A DNA stretch of 64,000 nucleotides, taken from positions 1-64,000 of IMG/VR virus record IMGVR_UViG_3300042869_001887, one strand, 5' to 3'. A program made the position numbers and the translations under genes. The notes beneath the pieces are model-generated. The model ran no database searches and was not told where the DNA came from. It was given only the letters and a program-made list of their open reading frames with translations. Source of the DNA: a virus. Below, piece after piece: positions 16,827 to 24,074 of this stretch; within the stretch, counting starts at the first letter, position 1, and each line of letters opens with the position of its first letter.

Positions 16827-18305
16827 ATGAAGTTGGTTTCCATTTTAATCAAAGAAGGTCGAAAGGAAGATTTAAAGAAAAAATATTCTACTAAATTTAA
16901 TGAACAAGATTTAGAATTTATTTTGAATATTTCTGATTTAAAAGATTTCAATCACAAATACACTGACTTTGTATTGAGAACTTTACCTAAGGATAGTGAG
17001 ACATTAGAAGATGATATTGAGAGTACAATCTGGGCAATCAAAGATTTTGACAAATATCAATCTCAGTTAGAAAAAAAAGATATAAATCAATATGGAAGCT
17101 ATCTTGAGCTTGAAAAAGCCCTTTACCCTGTCAGAGTCAGAGAGAAAGAAAAAATTTTAGAAAAACAAGTAGAAAAAATTTACGAGGACGATAAATTTCT
17201 TGTGATGAAACCAAAAACACACCAAGCGTCTTGTAAATATGGTGCAAATACTAAATGGTGTACAACATCTCAATCTGATGACCACTTCAAAAGATATACA
17301 TCGGGAGGCCAAGCTTTGTATTATGTAATCAATAAAACAAATTCCACAAATAAAAACTACTCAAAAGTTGCAATTCACTATGACGGAATGGGTAATCCAA
17401 GATATTGGGACTCTCAGGATGACGGCATGAATGAAAGAGAAGTTGAAGTTTTCAAATACGCATTTCCCGAAATGATTGAAGTTATAGAAAAGGATTATAA
17501 AAAAATTGCGAGCTCCGCACAAGAAACATTTTTGAACGAAGTTTTCAACTCATCAGGAGCTTCTCTCAGAACAATAGAAAAGTATTTGAGAAAAGATGGT
17601 AATCTGACTGTATCAGCTGAAGGATTCGAAACTATAAATGACTTAGGTCCTGGTCATGCAAACGGACAAATTTCAATTTCTCACAATAAAAAACTGATTG
17701 ATTCCTATGTAATTTTTATAACATATAAATCGGAGGATAGGAAAACATTTTCTGCCAGTATCGGGTTTATGGGAACTGATGATTTTATTGATACAGAAGA
17801 TTTTATCGATTTAGGTTTGGAAGGTTGGGGTTTTGATTCCAAATATATGATTCAAGGATTTCCACAAACCACTGCCGATTCAGTCAGAAATCATATCGCA
17901 AGTAAAGTTTTAGATTATGTCAAAGCTAACGCAGAATTACAACAAAAAGTTGTTGGTTCTGCAAAGGTGTTTACATCAACTTATGGGTATACATTTAGTA
18001 AAAATAAAGGTTGGGTGAAGAAACTTGTCGATTATTTAGATTCAGGGAAAATAGGAACGAAACTAGATTTTTTGACAGACATCGGGTATATTGTCAAAAT
18101 AAATAACTATGGGAAAATTATGTTTAGAAGACACAATGGTCAACATTTGTACACGCCACGTGATTTGAGAGGTCAACACGCTTCATTCTTTGCCGCAGCA
18201 AAAAACGCAGGTATATTGGGATATAGAAAAGTCGGTAGAGAATTCTTTTTAACAAAAGGACCAAACTTTGATGCATTCAAATCAGGAGAACTCAAAGCTC
18301 TTTAG
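16827..18305 (+). CDS. WCT-motif phage protein with virion-type leader
   Basis: The ATG at 16827 is used because the longer frame overlaps tRNA-Arg. The 492-residue protein begins MKLVSILIKE before Gly11 (leader ending I-K-E). A conserved block at about residues 125-210 contains P-K-T-H-Q-A-S-C-K-Y-G-A-N-T-K-W-C-T-T-S and later W-D-S-Q-D-D. The same domain occurs in the gene at 49476-50435. The C-terminal 300 residues contain mixed alpha/beta segments without a motif that I recognise. I cannot assign a function. Confidence 0.7.
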   Translation: MKLVSILIKEGRKEDLKKKYSTKFNEQDLEFILNISDLKDFNHKYTDFVLRTLPKDSETLEDDIESTIWAIKDFDKYQSQLEKKDINQYGSYLELEKALYPVRVREKEKILEKQVEKIYEDDKFLVMKPKTHQASCKYGANTKWCTTSQSDDHFKRYTSGGQALYYVINKTNSTNKNYSKVAIHYDGMGNPRYWDSQDDGMNEREVEVFKYAFPEMIEVIEKDYKKIASSAQETFLNEVFNSSGASLRTIEKYLRKDGNLTVSAEGFETINDLGPGHANGQISISHNKKLIDSYVIFITYKSEDRKTFSASIGFMGTDDFIDTEDFIDLGLEGWGFDSKYMIQGFPQTTADSVRNHIASKVLDYVKANAELQQKVVGSAKVFTSTYGYTFSKNKGWVKKLVDYLDSGKIGTKLDFLTDIGYIVKINNYGKIMFRRHNGQHLYTPRDLRGQHASFFAAAKNAGILGYRKVGREFFLTKGPNFDAFKSGELKAL

Positions 18306-18516
18306 ATAACTTTCGAAAATAGATATATAATCCAAAAAAGAAAGCCGCAATACAATACAAAACGAAGTTCGCTTTCCATAAACTTCCTGTCAGTAACAAC
18401 AGGGAATACTGAACGGCATCGAATCCAAAAGGATTGAAGAAAAGTGCTAACATTAGAAACACTTGAGATAAATTGTCTTGGAGAGTGTTTCTCCAAGTGG
18501 ATATTTTTTTCACCAT
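18292..18516 (-). CDS. two-helix membrane protein
   Basis: A 74-residue protein with a hydrophobic segment at about residues 17-45 and another at 50-66 (ANFVLYCIAAFFFGLYIYF), flanked by basic residues. It overlaps the convergent WCT gene by 14 nt. A second minus-strand frame in the same place (18302-18523) is less hydrophobic and judged a shadow. Function unknown. Confidence 0.55.
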   Translation of the reverse strand: MVKKISTWRNTLQDNLSQVFLMLALFFNPFGFDAVQYSLLLLTGSLWKANFVLYCIAAFFFGLYIYFRKLSKEL

Positions 18517-18555
18517 CTTCCATGTATTACTATTTAAAGTTTATGTCCTAAGACT

Positions 18556-18585
18556 TTGTTTTCTGAAATAAATAGTTTAATTTTG
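18556..18585 (+). promoter_or_regulatory. Bacteroidota-type promoter
   Basis: TTG (18556-18558), a 19-nt spacer and TAATTTTG (18578-18585), 14 nt before the ATG at 18600. Confidence 0.6.
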
Positions 18586-18599
18586 ATTATCTTCGAACA

Positions 18600-18818
18600 A
18601 TGATTGATTTAAAAAAACTTATTGAAGAAAAAGGATTAAAGACGAAATTTCAAGGTTGTGCACCTGAAGGTTTCATTTTAATCCATGAAAAAACAATTGA
18701 AGATTTGAAAGATTTTGACATTTGGAAAAACTGGAAAAATGATGAAATATCGATTGATGAACTTAATAAAAAAAATTTCAAATCTTCTGAAATTGAAGAA
18801 AAAAAAGAAAACGGTTAG
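18600..18818 (+). CDS. small charged protein
   Basis: A 72-residue protein rich in Lys and Glu. It has a short globular N-terminal part (GLKTKFQGCAPEGFILIHE) and a Lys/Glu tail. No family is recognised. It has its own promoter and is followed by the structured RNA at 18889-18965. Confidence 0.6.
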   Translation: MIDLKKLIEEKGLKTKFQGCAPEGFILIHEKTIEDLKDFDIWKNWKNDEISIDELNKKNFKSSEIEEKKENG

Positions 18819-18888
18819 TAGTGAAAATATTTTTGTTGGAGGTTCCGAATGGGAACAGTACAACGATAACATTACATTCTAACTAATG

Positions 18889-18965
18889 GTGGCTATGTTG
18901 ATGTAATTGCTGCAGCAATGAAAGGGTGCTAGCCCCGAGGTAAAATCCCATCAACCTCTGGCCAC
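18889..18965 (+). ncRNA. candidate structured RNA of unknown class
   Basis: GTGGC (18889-18893) pairs with GCCAC (18961-18965), and GTTGATG (18897-18903) with CATCAAC (18949-18955). Inside are two more hairpins, ATTGC-TGCA-GCAAT (18906-18919) and GGG-TGCTAG-CCC (18924-18935). The result is a compact multi-stem fold 12 nt before the ATG of the HAD phosphatase gene at 18978. Frames through the region are broken by stops, so it is not an obvious gene. It could be a riboswitch-like or phage regulatory RNA. I cannot match it to a known class. Confidence 0.5.
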
Positions 18966-18977
18966 TTATTTTTACAT

Positions 18978-19373
18978 ATGAATAAAATAATTAAAAATCC
19001 GACCTTTTTTGTTGACATTGATGGTACAATTGTCAAATATAGAAAATTCAGTAAACTTTCTGAATCAATTTTAGAGCCTATACAGGACGTAATCGATTAT
19101 TTGAACAACCAATATGAAAAAGGTTCGGTCATAATTGTTACAACGGCGAGACCGTCCACATATGAATTATTCACAAAACAAGAACTTGAAAAAGTCGGAT
19201 TGAAATACCATCAGTTAGTTATGGATTGCGGAAGAGGCACTCGCGTTATATTTAATGATAAAGACCCAGAAGCACCTCAAATTGAAAGGGCGATTGGGAT
19301 AAATTTTATCAGAGACGGTGGTTTTGCCAGTATTGGTGGTCCGCCAACAATAGAAAAATATGAGTCAGACTAA
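18978..19373 (+). CDS. HAD-superfamily phosphatase-like protein
   Basis: A 131-residue protein with the HAD nucleophile motif F-V-D-I-D-G-T-I (first Asp nucleophile), a T-T-A-R-P motif II and a late F-N-D-K-D-P acidic motif. It resembles the short HAD proteins annotated as polynucleotide or capsule-related phosphatases. The substrate is not known. The stop overlaps the start of the next gene by 14 nt, so translation is probably coupled. The structured RNA just upstream may regulate it. Confidence 0.8.
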   Translation: MNKIIKNPTFFVDIDGTIVKYRKFSKLSESILEPIQDVIDYLNNQYEKGSVIIVTTARPSTYELFTKQELEKVGLKYHQLVMDCGRGTRVIFNDKDPEAPQIERAIGINFIRDGGFASIGGPPTIEKYESD

Positions 19374-19662
19374 AGTATCTTACAAAAGGCATTTAGCTAA
19401 AACAATTACTTATAGAATTTTAAGTACAACAATAGGTTTTCTCGGTATGTGGTGGGTTTCGGGAGATATAAAAATTGGTGCAGCTTTTGGTGTTGTTGAG
19501 CTTATATATAAACCAATCCAATATTATATTCATGAAAGAATTTGGTACAAATGGATTAAATTCGGATTGAATCCACCTACTAAAAAGGAAAAAAAACCTA
19601 TTGTCCCACCTCCTTCAGATACTAAAGGGAAGAAAGTTCTAAGTTATAAAAAACCTGTCTAA
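19360..19662 (+). CDS. DUF2061-type membrane protein
   Basis: A 100-residue protein with K-R-H-L-A-K-T-I-T-Y-R-I-L-S-T, two hydrophobic segments and Y-K-P-I-Q-Y-Y-I-H-E-R-I-W, the pattern of DUF2061 predicted membrane proteins. The tail is Pro/Lys rich. Function unknown. A terminator overlaps its stop codon. Confidence 0.85.
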   Translation: MSQTKVSYKRHLAKTITYRILSTTIGFLGMWWVSGDIKIGAAFGVVELIYKPIQYYIHERIWYKWIKFGLNPPTKKEKKPIVPPPSDTKGKKVLSYKKPV

Positions 19663-19676
19663 CAGGTTTTTTTTAT
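19648..19676 (+). terminator. terminator
   Basis: AAAAAACCTGT-CTA-ACAGGTTTTTTTT. The stop codon of the DUF2061 gene lies in the loop. Confidence 0.85.
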
Positions 19677-19696
19677 TTCTCAAATATTTATGATTT

Positions 19697-20374
19697 GTGA
19701 ATATAGTAGAACATAAAATATCGCAAACTTTCGATAAGATTTTATCCAACAAAAATTTTATCAATGAGGTTTTGATTGATGTAGAATCTAGTGAATCAAA
19801 ATACCCAAATTTAATTTTCCACGGAAGAACAAAAAAGGATAAGTTACCTAAAGCCCTTTTAGATGATTTACAAAAAGCAGCTGAAGTAAATAATTTCAAA
19901 ATCACAATTGATTGGGCGAAAACAGGACATCGTAAACTCAGTGCAAGTGGTCATGTCAGTAGACATTGGAGACAAGGTGCAGTGGATATCGATTTTATAA
20001 TTCTACCTGATGGTAAAAAAGTAGTTGTTGCTCCGAAAAATAGAGAAGTCGTTGAGAAATTTACAAATACTCTTTTGAACATGGGTTACAAAAAGAACTC
20101 GGAGGGTAAAAGTAACCCGAAAGCTTTTTTGACATTTGGTTTCGAGGGTCATGATGACCATGTTCACGTGTCTAATATGACTGATGAAGCATATGATGGG
20201 GATGTAGAAGCTGGAACATCAAGTGGTGTAATGGCGTCATCTGATGTTTCAAAAAAAGCAGAGAATAATACTAATTCACCTGATGTCAACTCAGGAATAC
20301 CTGAGGACTTAAAAGATTTTTTTAAAGGAGGAAATTGGATTAAAGATTTCTTTGGATATAAGGACAAGATATAA
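19697..20374 (+). CDS. M15-like zinc carboxypeptidase
   Basis: The start is GTG at 19697; no in-frame ATG fits. The 225-residue protein has S-G-H-V-S-R-H-W-R-Q-G-A-V-D-I-D (zinc His and Asp of the Hedgehog/DD-peptidase fold) and, about 75 residues later, H-D-D-H-V-H-V-S (catalytic acid and final zinc His). This matches peptidase M15-type D,D-carboxypeptidases that trim peptidoglycan peptides. There is no signal peptide, so it would reach the wall with the virion or after lysis. The N-terminal 30 residues are helical and may be a leader, but the cleavage site is less clear than in other genes here. Confidence 0.7.
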   Translation: MNIVEHKISQTFDKILSNKNFINEVLIDVESSESKYPNLIFHGRTKKDKLPKALLDDLQKAAEVNNFKITIDWAKTGHRKLSASGHVSRHWRQGAVDIDFIILPDGKKVVVAPKNREVVEKFTNTLLNMGYKKNSEGKSNPKAFLTFGFEGHDDHVHVSNMTDEAYDGDVEAGTSSGVMASSDVSKKAENNTNSPDVNSGIPEDLKDFFKGGNWIKDFFGYKDKI

Positions 20375-20401
20375 AAAAACCCACAAACGTGGGTTTTTTT
20401 A
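20374..20401. terminator. bidirectional terminator
   Basis: AAAAAAACCCAC-AAAC-GTGGGTTTTTTT between the M15-like gene and the convergent lipoprotein gene. Confidence 0.85.
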
Positions 20402-20417
20402 TTTGGAAGAAATTTTA

Positions 20418-20606
20418 TTATTTAACTTCTTCTACTTTTGGAGCTTCATCAACTTTTGTTGGTTCCACAGGAACGGCTGTAGAATCTACTTTAGTTGAAT
20501 CTACTACAACAGTTGAAGAATCAGTTGTTGTTACTTCAGTTGATGCTCCGTTTCCACCACATGCAGACAAAACCACAAGTGATACAATTGCAAAAATTTT
20601 TTTCAT
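20418..20606 (-). CDS. small lipoprotein
   Basis: A 62-residue protein with a lipoprotein signal (MKKIFAIVSLVVLSAC, lipobox L-S-A-C) followed by GGNG and a Thr/Val/Asp/Glu-rich tail with repeated V-D-S-T units. It would be lipid-anchored in the envelope. Phages use such small lipoproteins for superinfection exclusion or lysis (Rz1-like), but nothing here decides between these. Confidence 0.8.
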   Translation of the reverse strand: MKKIFAIVSLVVLSACGGNGASTEVTTTDSSTVVVDSTKVDSTAVPVEPTKVDEAPKVEEVK

Positions 20607-20688
20607 TTTTGTTTTTTTTTAGTTAATGTTTATTATAACGTTTGAGATTATAAATATATGAAAGTCTTTAGAAACTGTCAAGTTATTG

Positions 20689-20773
20689 CGGAGAGTATTG
20701 GATTCGAACCAATGGGTCAATTACTCGACCACAGTTTAGCAAACTGCTCCTTTAACCACTCAGGCAACTCTCC
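20689..20773 (-). tRNA. tRNA-Ser (anticodon GCT)
   Basis: Minus strand: GGAGAGT pairs with ACTCTCC, the anticodon loop is TT-GCT-AA between CAG and CTG, and the long variable arm of class II tRNAs is present. T-loop GGTTCGAATCC. Confidence 0.92.
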
Positions 20774-21007
20774 TCTGACTTTGAAATATAACATTGTACC
20801 TACAATTATCAGATTGAAAGAATAATTTATCAACAATGGAACCTCATTCAAATCTAAACCGTAAAATAGACAGAATATTTCCCCGAAAAACCACATAAGG
20901 AGAAAACCCCAACCAATGTCACATCTTCGATTCTTGAGGGTTCTAAGGAGTTCTGGTAAACCACAGAATGTTAATAACAAACTACCTATCAATCCAATTT
21001 CATTCAT
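20717..21007 (-). CDS. PQ-loop/SemiSWEET-like membrane protein
   Basis: The ATG at 21007 is preferred because upstream codons lie in tRNA-His. The 96-residue protein has three hydrophobic helices and a P-E-L-L-R-T-L-K-N segment after the first, resembling the PQ-loop of SemiSWEET-type transporters. The last 19 codons lie inside the tRNA-Ser gene on the same strand, so the two genes overlap by 57 nt. If the overlap is real, the C-terminal tail is encoded by tRNA sequence. Confidence 0.65.
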   Translation of the reverse strand: MNEIGLIGSLLLTFCGLPELLRTLKNRRCDIGWGFLLMWFFGEIFCLFYGLDLNEVPLLINYSFNLIIVGTMLYFKVRGELPEWLKEQFAKLWSSN

Positions 21008-21022
21008 AACATTAAATATTTG

Positions 21023-21095
21023 TGTGAACGGTGGGGTTCGAACCCACGACAACTAGCGCCACAAGCTAGGGCTCTTCCAACTGAGCTACGTCCAC
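21023..21095 (-). tRNA. tRNA-His (anticodon GTG)
   Basis: Minus strand: GTGGACG pairs with CGTTCAC (one G-U), anticodon stem CTAGC/GCTAG around TT-GTG-GC, T-arm GTGGG-TTCGAAC-CCCAC. The base before position 1 is G, as needed for G-1 of tRNA-His. Confidence 0.9.
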
Positions 21096-21101
21096 CGTGT
21101 G

Positions 21102-21172
21102 ATGTCGCACAAGGATTCGAACCTTGAAAAACAGAATCAAAATCTGTTGTGTTACCGTTACACCATACGACA
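21102..21172 (-). tRNA. tRNA-Gln (anticodon TTG)
   Basis: Minus strand: TGTCGTA pairs with TGCGACA, anticodon loop TT-TTG-AT between CAGA and TCTG, T-loop GGTTCGAATCC. Confidence 0.92.
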
Positions 21173-21177
21173 GTTTG

Positions 21178-21252
21178 TGGACCCTGTAGGACTTGAACCT
21201 ACGACCTTCGCGTTATGAGCGCGCCGCTGCTAACCAACTGAGCTAAGGGTCC
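21178..21252 (-). tRNA. tRNA with anticodon CAT, probably tRNA-Ile2
   Basis: Minus strand: GGACCCT pairs with AGGGTCC, anticodon loop CT-CAT-AA. The pattern CTTAGCTCAG...GGTCG..GGTTCAAGTCC resembles bacterial tRNA-Ile(CAT), whose C34 is changed to lysidine so that it reads AUA. An elongator Met identity is the alternative. Confidence 0.8.
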
Positions 21253-21386
21253 GTATAGGAAAGGAGAAGATGGTCGCGTGGACAACTCCTTTTACGATTG
21301 GCATTACTATGATGATTCCAACTCCGAATATACCACCTCCATCATCAGGTTAACGTATATTCCTTCCCCAATCAACCTATTTGTGC

Positions 21387-21459
21387 ACGCACGTCAGGAC
21401 TCGAACCTGAAACACCTAGTTTTGGAGACTAGTACTCTACCAATTGAGCTACGCACGCG
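21387..21459 (-). tRNA. tRNA-Trp (anticodon CCA)
   Basis: Minus strand: GCGTGCG pairs with CGTGCGT (with G-U pairs), anticodon stem CTAGT/ACTAG around CT-CCA-AA, T-loop GGTTCGAGTCC. The 134 nt between this and the previous tRNA show no well-supported gene. Confidence 0.9.
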
Positions 21460-21462
21460 TGA

Positions 21463-22011
21463 CTATTTTTTAGTCCATTTACTTTTGTTCAACAAATCTT
21501 CCCAATCTTCATAACCCTGTTCACGTGCATATTCATCGTTTTTCATCCTTTGATACTTTTTCACGTTCTCAGGGTCTCTCATTGCTTCGGAGTTTTCAAA
21601 ACCTAAAGATTTTGCACACTCCTCTTCACACCATTTATGAGAACCAATCTCAATGTTGATTGGTAAATCAGTTTCAATCGATTCGATAAAATCCTCAAAT
21701 TGAGTTACAACTTCGAATGGCATAGTGTAGATTCCCTCATGAACTTGATACCCACTTTCATCTTCTCTATCGAAAACCTCAATTCTACCCATTCTATACT
21801 TTTCACCCATCAAACTGAATACACCGTATCCAACAGTTGAATAACTGAACCTCCCTCTTTTACTAACACCATTCACATCAATACAACGGGGGTTCGCCTC
21901 CATGTAGTGGGCAAATTCATCAACCAACTTCTCATCAGTCAATTCTTTTCCTTCATGTCTTCTACGGATGTTACTCAAGAACCATAACAAATCCGCTCTA
22001 TTGATTTTCAT
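21463..22011 (-). CDS. uncharacterised phage protein
   Basis: A 182-residue cytoplasmic-type protein, acidic, with a helical N-terminus (DLLWFLSNIRRRHEGKELTDEKL) and a C-terminal segment containing A-R-E-Q-G-Y-E-D-W-E-D-L-L-N. I recognise no enzyme motif. It lies between tRNA-Trp and the HAD gene. A -7-like TATCTTTG box (22023-22016) sits 4 nt in front of the ATG, without a matching -33 element. Confidence 0.7.
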   Translation of the reverse strand: MKINRADLLWFLSNIRRRHEGKELTDEKLVDEFAHYMEANPRCIDVNGVSKRGRFSYSTVGYGVFSLMGEKYRMGRIEVFDREDESGYQVHEGIYTMPFEVVTQFEDFIESIETDLPINIEIGSHKWCEEECAKSLGFENSEAMRDPENVKKYQRMKNDEYAREQGYEDWEDLLNKSKWTKK

Positions 22012-22026
22012 AAAACAAAGATATGA

Positions 22027-22557
22027 TTATTTTTCCAACTTTTTGATACATTCTTCAACTTTATCTCTTAGTCTGCCACCGTGACCCCAATCCCCATCGA
22101 CCTGTACGTGTCTCCACATAGGTATTCTTGGTTTCAGGTATTTGAACTCTTTGGATAAATTCATATCGTCAATTGCAATCCAATTTGAAACTTTATTGAC
22201 TTTGACCCATTGAGCAATTTGAAGTGCTCTTTCTTTCTCTGGTTGAGGACTCATTTTGTTAGTCAAATTTAGATGAGTTGTTAGGTCGATTACAGGTGCA
22301 TATACACCGTATGAGACAAAAATGTCTTTAAGTTGTCGTATAGAATAGAATTGTTTCCAATCTGAACTGACGACTAAATCGGCATTTGTTCGCTCACAAA
22401 TTTCCTGTAATGCCTCACAATCTTCCCGTACCCAAGGATAAGGAATTTGGAATTTGCGAGAATTAGCACATTCGATATTGAAATTTTGAGGTCCTAAATC
22501 CCACGTTCCCCAAGCCAAGGGTCCATCAACATCAATAAAAATGATTTTTCGTCTCAT
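22027..22557 (-). CDS. HAD-like protein of the Swiss-army-knife RNA-repair type
   Basis: A 176-residue HAD protein with F-I-D-V-D-G-P-L-A (nucleophile loop), L-V-V-S-S-D-W-K (motif II) and W-I-A-I-D-D-M (acidic motif). The S-S-D-W motif and overall length fit the HAD domain described in polyvalent RNA-repair proteins, which process RNA end phosphates. In a tRNA-rich region that role is attractive but unproven; a generic nucleotidase is the alternative. Confidence 0.75.
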   Translation of the reverse strand: MRRKIIFIDVDGPLAWGTWDLGPQNFNIECANSRKFQIPYPWVREDCEALQEICERTNADLVVSSDWKQFYSIRQLKDIFVSYGVYAPVIDLTTHLNLTNKMSPQPEKERALQIAQWVKVNKVSNWIAIDDMNLSKEFKYLKPRIPMWRHVQVDGDWGHGGRLRDKVEECIKKLEK

Positions 22558-22570
22558 AACAAAATTGTTG

Positions 22571-22643
22571 TTGGAATAGGCGGGCTCGAACCGCCGACAA
22601 CTACCGTATCAGAGTAGTACTCTACCAACTGAGCTATATTCCA
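22571..22643 (-). tRNA. tRNA-Ile (anticodon GAT)
   Basis: Minus strand: TGGAATA pairs with TATTCCA, anticodon stem CTACT/GGTAG around CT-GAT-AC, T-loop GGTTCGAGCC. Confidence 0.92.
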
Positions 22644-22649
22644 ATTTCG

Positions 22650-22721
22650 AGGTCGGTACAGGATTCGAACCTGTGTAGAAAGTTTTGCAGACTTCCACCT
22701 AAGCCACTCGGCCAACCGACC
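22650..22721 (-). tRNA. tRNA-Cys (anticodon GCA)
   Basis: Minus strand: GGTCGGT pairs with ACCGACC, anticodon loop CT-GCA-AA between GAAGT and ACTTT, T-loop GGTTCGAATCC. Confidence 0.92.
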
Positions 22722-22726
22722 ATATT

Positions 22727-23536
22727 TTATTTTTTACCAAAATGTTCGAGTTTTGCATCAGACCTATTCTTGATGATTTTTTTGTTGAACGTATATACAG
22801 GGTTTTGACAATATCTGATATCTGTGCAATAACATTTGTCCATTCCTAACATCATGTTGACATCATCTAAGGTCACCAATGGTGATAACTCATTCAACAT
22901 CGCGTAGAGTGCTGCATGTTCCATCCAGATATAATTTGTAAACATACGGAAAAACTTTTTTGGTACGATGTTGAAAACATTACCGTTTACACGATTATGT
23001 TTTTGCCAAGGCCAAAATTCTGTCTTACCATCACTTAGGTATGCTTCCTTAAATTCAGTAAACATTTGCCAATCTGTCTCAGGCCATAACCAATTCATTT
23101 TATCATAGTCTACAGTCAGGTCATTGAGACTCTTGAGGAAAAAGGTGTCAGTTCTGATGATTGCATAGATATCATATTCGGGAATTTTATTTTTCAATTT
23201 CTTAAATCTCCCTCCACTACGAAAGTTACCTGGAGGAACATTGTATCTCCAAAAATAATAATTCTTCATTACCTCCTCATCATGTAGACTAACCTCATCG
23301 TAATCCAAGAAAATGGCATTGTAGAAACGAAAATATTCGGCATACTTATCGTGTTTGTTAGTCAATAATGCAAACTCCACATCATAACCTTGTTCTCTTA
23401 GTGGATTGAAAATATTCTCCTGATGATTTTCATAGTTTTCTTTCATATCCGTGGAATAGGTGTATGCACCATCATGAGAAAGTTCAAATTCGGAATATCC
23501 ATTTCCGACATAAATCACTAAACATGTTTTTTTCAT
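22727..23536 (-). CDS. glycosyltransferase-like protein
   Basis: A 269-residue protein starting C-L-V-I-Y-V-G-N-G-Y with a Rossmann-like alternation in the first 150 residues. I-I-R-T-D-T-F-F at about 130-137 resembles the DxD-type metal/nucleotide-sugar site of GT-A enzymes, followed by L-W-P-E-T-D-W and N-G-N-V-F-N-I-V-P. The pattern resembles phage and bacterial proteins annotated as glycosyltransferases acting on surface sugars. No membrane helix. The assignment is tentative. Confidence 0.55.
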   Translation of the reverse strand: MKKTCLVIYVGNGYSEFELSHDGAYTYSTDMKENYENHQENIFNPLREQGYDVEFALLTNKHDKYAEYFRFYNAIFLDYDEVSLHDEEVMKNYYFWRYNVPPGNFRSGGRFKKLKNKIPEYDIYAIIRTDTFFLKSLNDLTVDYDKMNWLWPETDWQMFTEFKEAYLSDGKTEFWPWQKHNRVNGNVFNIVPKKFFRMFTNYIWMEHAALYAMLNELSPLVTLDDVNMMLGMDKCYCTDIRYCQNPVYTFNKKIIKNRSDAKLEHFGKK

Positions 23537-23552
23537 AATATTTGTTTTTTTG

Positions 23553-23625
23553 TGGTAATCGTTGGTTACGCTCCAACTCCTCAGGATTTTCAGTCCTACG
23601 CTTCTACTAAGTTAGCTTGATTACC
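23553..23625 (-). tRNA. tRNA-Phe (anticodon GAA) with atypical D- and T-loops
   Basis: Minus strand: GGTAATC pairs perfectly with GATTACC, anticodon loop CT-GAA-AA between TAGGA and TCCTG, and a T-stem GTTGG/CCAAC closes the loop AGCGTAA. The T-loop lacks the universal TTC and the D-loop (AACTTAGTAGA) lacks the GG pair, so the usual elbow contact cannot form. Confidence 0.75.
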
Positions 23626-23652
23626 GAATTATTGCTAAAATTTAAGATTTTG

Positions 23653-23724
23653 TAGCCCCGCACGGAGTCGAACCGAAATCTCCACCGTGAAAGGGTGGCG
23701 TCCTAACCATTAGACGACGGGGCC
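23653..23724 (-). tRNA. tRNA-Glu (anticodon TTC)
   Basis: Minus strand: GGCCCCG pairs with CGGGGCT, anticodon stem CCACC/GGTGG around CT-TTC-AC, T-loop GGTTCGACTCC. Confidence 0.92.
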
Positions 23725-23780
23725 AAGAACTACAAATTTACAACCAATATTTCAAAGAACCAAATAAACTTCCTAAAAAC

Positions 23781-23812
23781 AAAAAACCCCGAACCACTTA
23801 CGTAGTCCGAGG
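23781..23812 (-). terminator. terminator with a possible competing antiterminator
   Basis: On the minus strand CCTCGGA (23812-23806) pairs with TTCGGGG (23793-23787), followed by six T (23786-23781). The upstream arm overlaps TCGGACTACG (23810-23801), which can pair instead with CGTAGTTCGG (23857-23848). Confidence 0.55.
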
Positions 23813-23836
23813 TTGTATATATAACTCTTCAGGAGT

Positions 23837-23923
23837 TTACATGTTTACCGAACTACGCATAGGAGTTTTCCAACAAATCTCTTGTTGACTACTAAACTCT
23901 ATATGGAAGTTCATTGTTTTCAT
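23837..23923 (-). CDS. possible 28-residue leader peptide
   Basis: A short frame from ATG at 23923 to TAA at 23837-23839, starting MKTMNFHIEFSS and ending RSSVNM. It ends just before a terminator-like hairpin and contains one arm of a possible antiterminator. No special codon run is obvious, so it may be chance. The rest of 23725-23963 shows no other gene. Confidence 0.3.
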   Translation of the reverse strand: MKTMNFHIEFSSQQEICWKTPMRSSVNM

Positions 23924-23963
23924 TCAGTTATAAATATATTCAAAATATTGAAAGTGTCAAGTG

Positions 23964-24049
23964 TACCTCGGGCCGGAGTCGAACCGGCACGGACATTACT
24001 GTCCAAGAGATTTTAAGTCTCTCTTGTCTACCTATTTCAACACCGAGGT
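23964..24049 (-). tRNA. tRNA-Leu (anticodon TAA)
   Basis: Minus strand: ACCTCGG pairs with CCGAGGT, anticodon stem AGAGA/TCTCT around CT-TAA-AA, long variable arm, T-loop GGTTCGACTCC. Confidence 0.92.
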
Positions 24050-24074
24050 ATTAGACAAAAATAATAAAAAAATT

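Noticed and set aside
18302-18523. Alternative minus-strand frame of 73 codons
   Set aside because: It overlaps the more hydrophobic, better formed membrane protein frame at 18292-18516.
18889-18965. Known riboswitch classes (TPP, cobalamin, preQ1) for the structured RNA
   Set aside because: Short matches such as GGGTGCT and GGTAAAATCC were seen, but the required conserved cores and stem order do not fit any of these by eye.
21270-21353. 27-residue plus-strand frame with a good AAGGAG site between tRNA genes
   Set aside because: It is short, on the opposite strand to the tRNA run, and has no recognisable feature. It could still be real, but I cannot support it.
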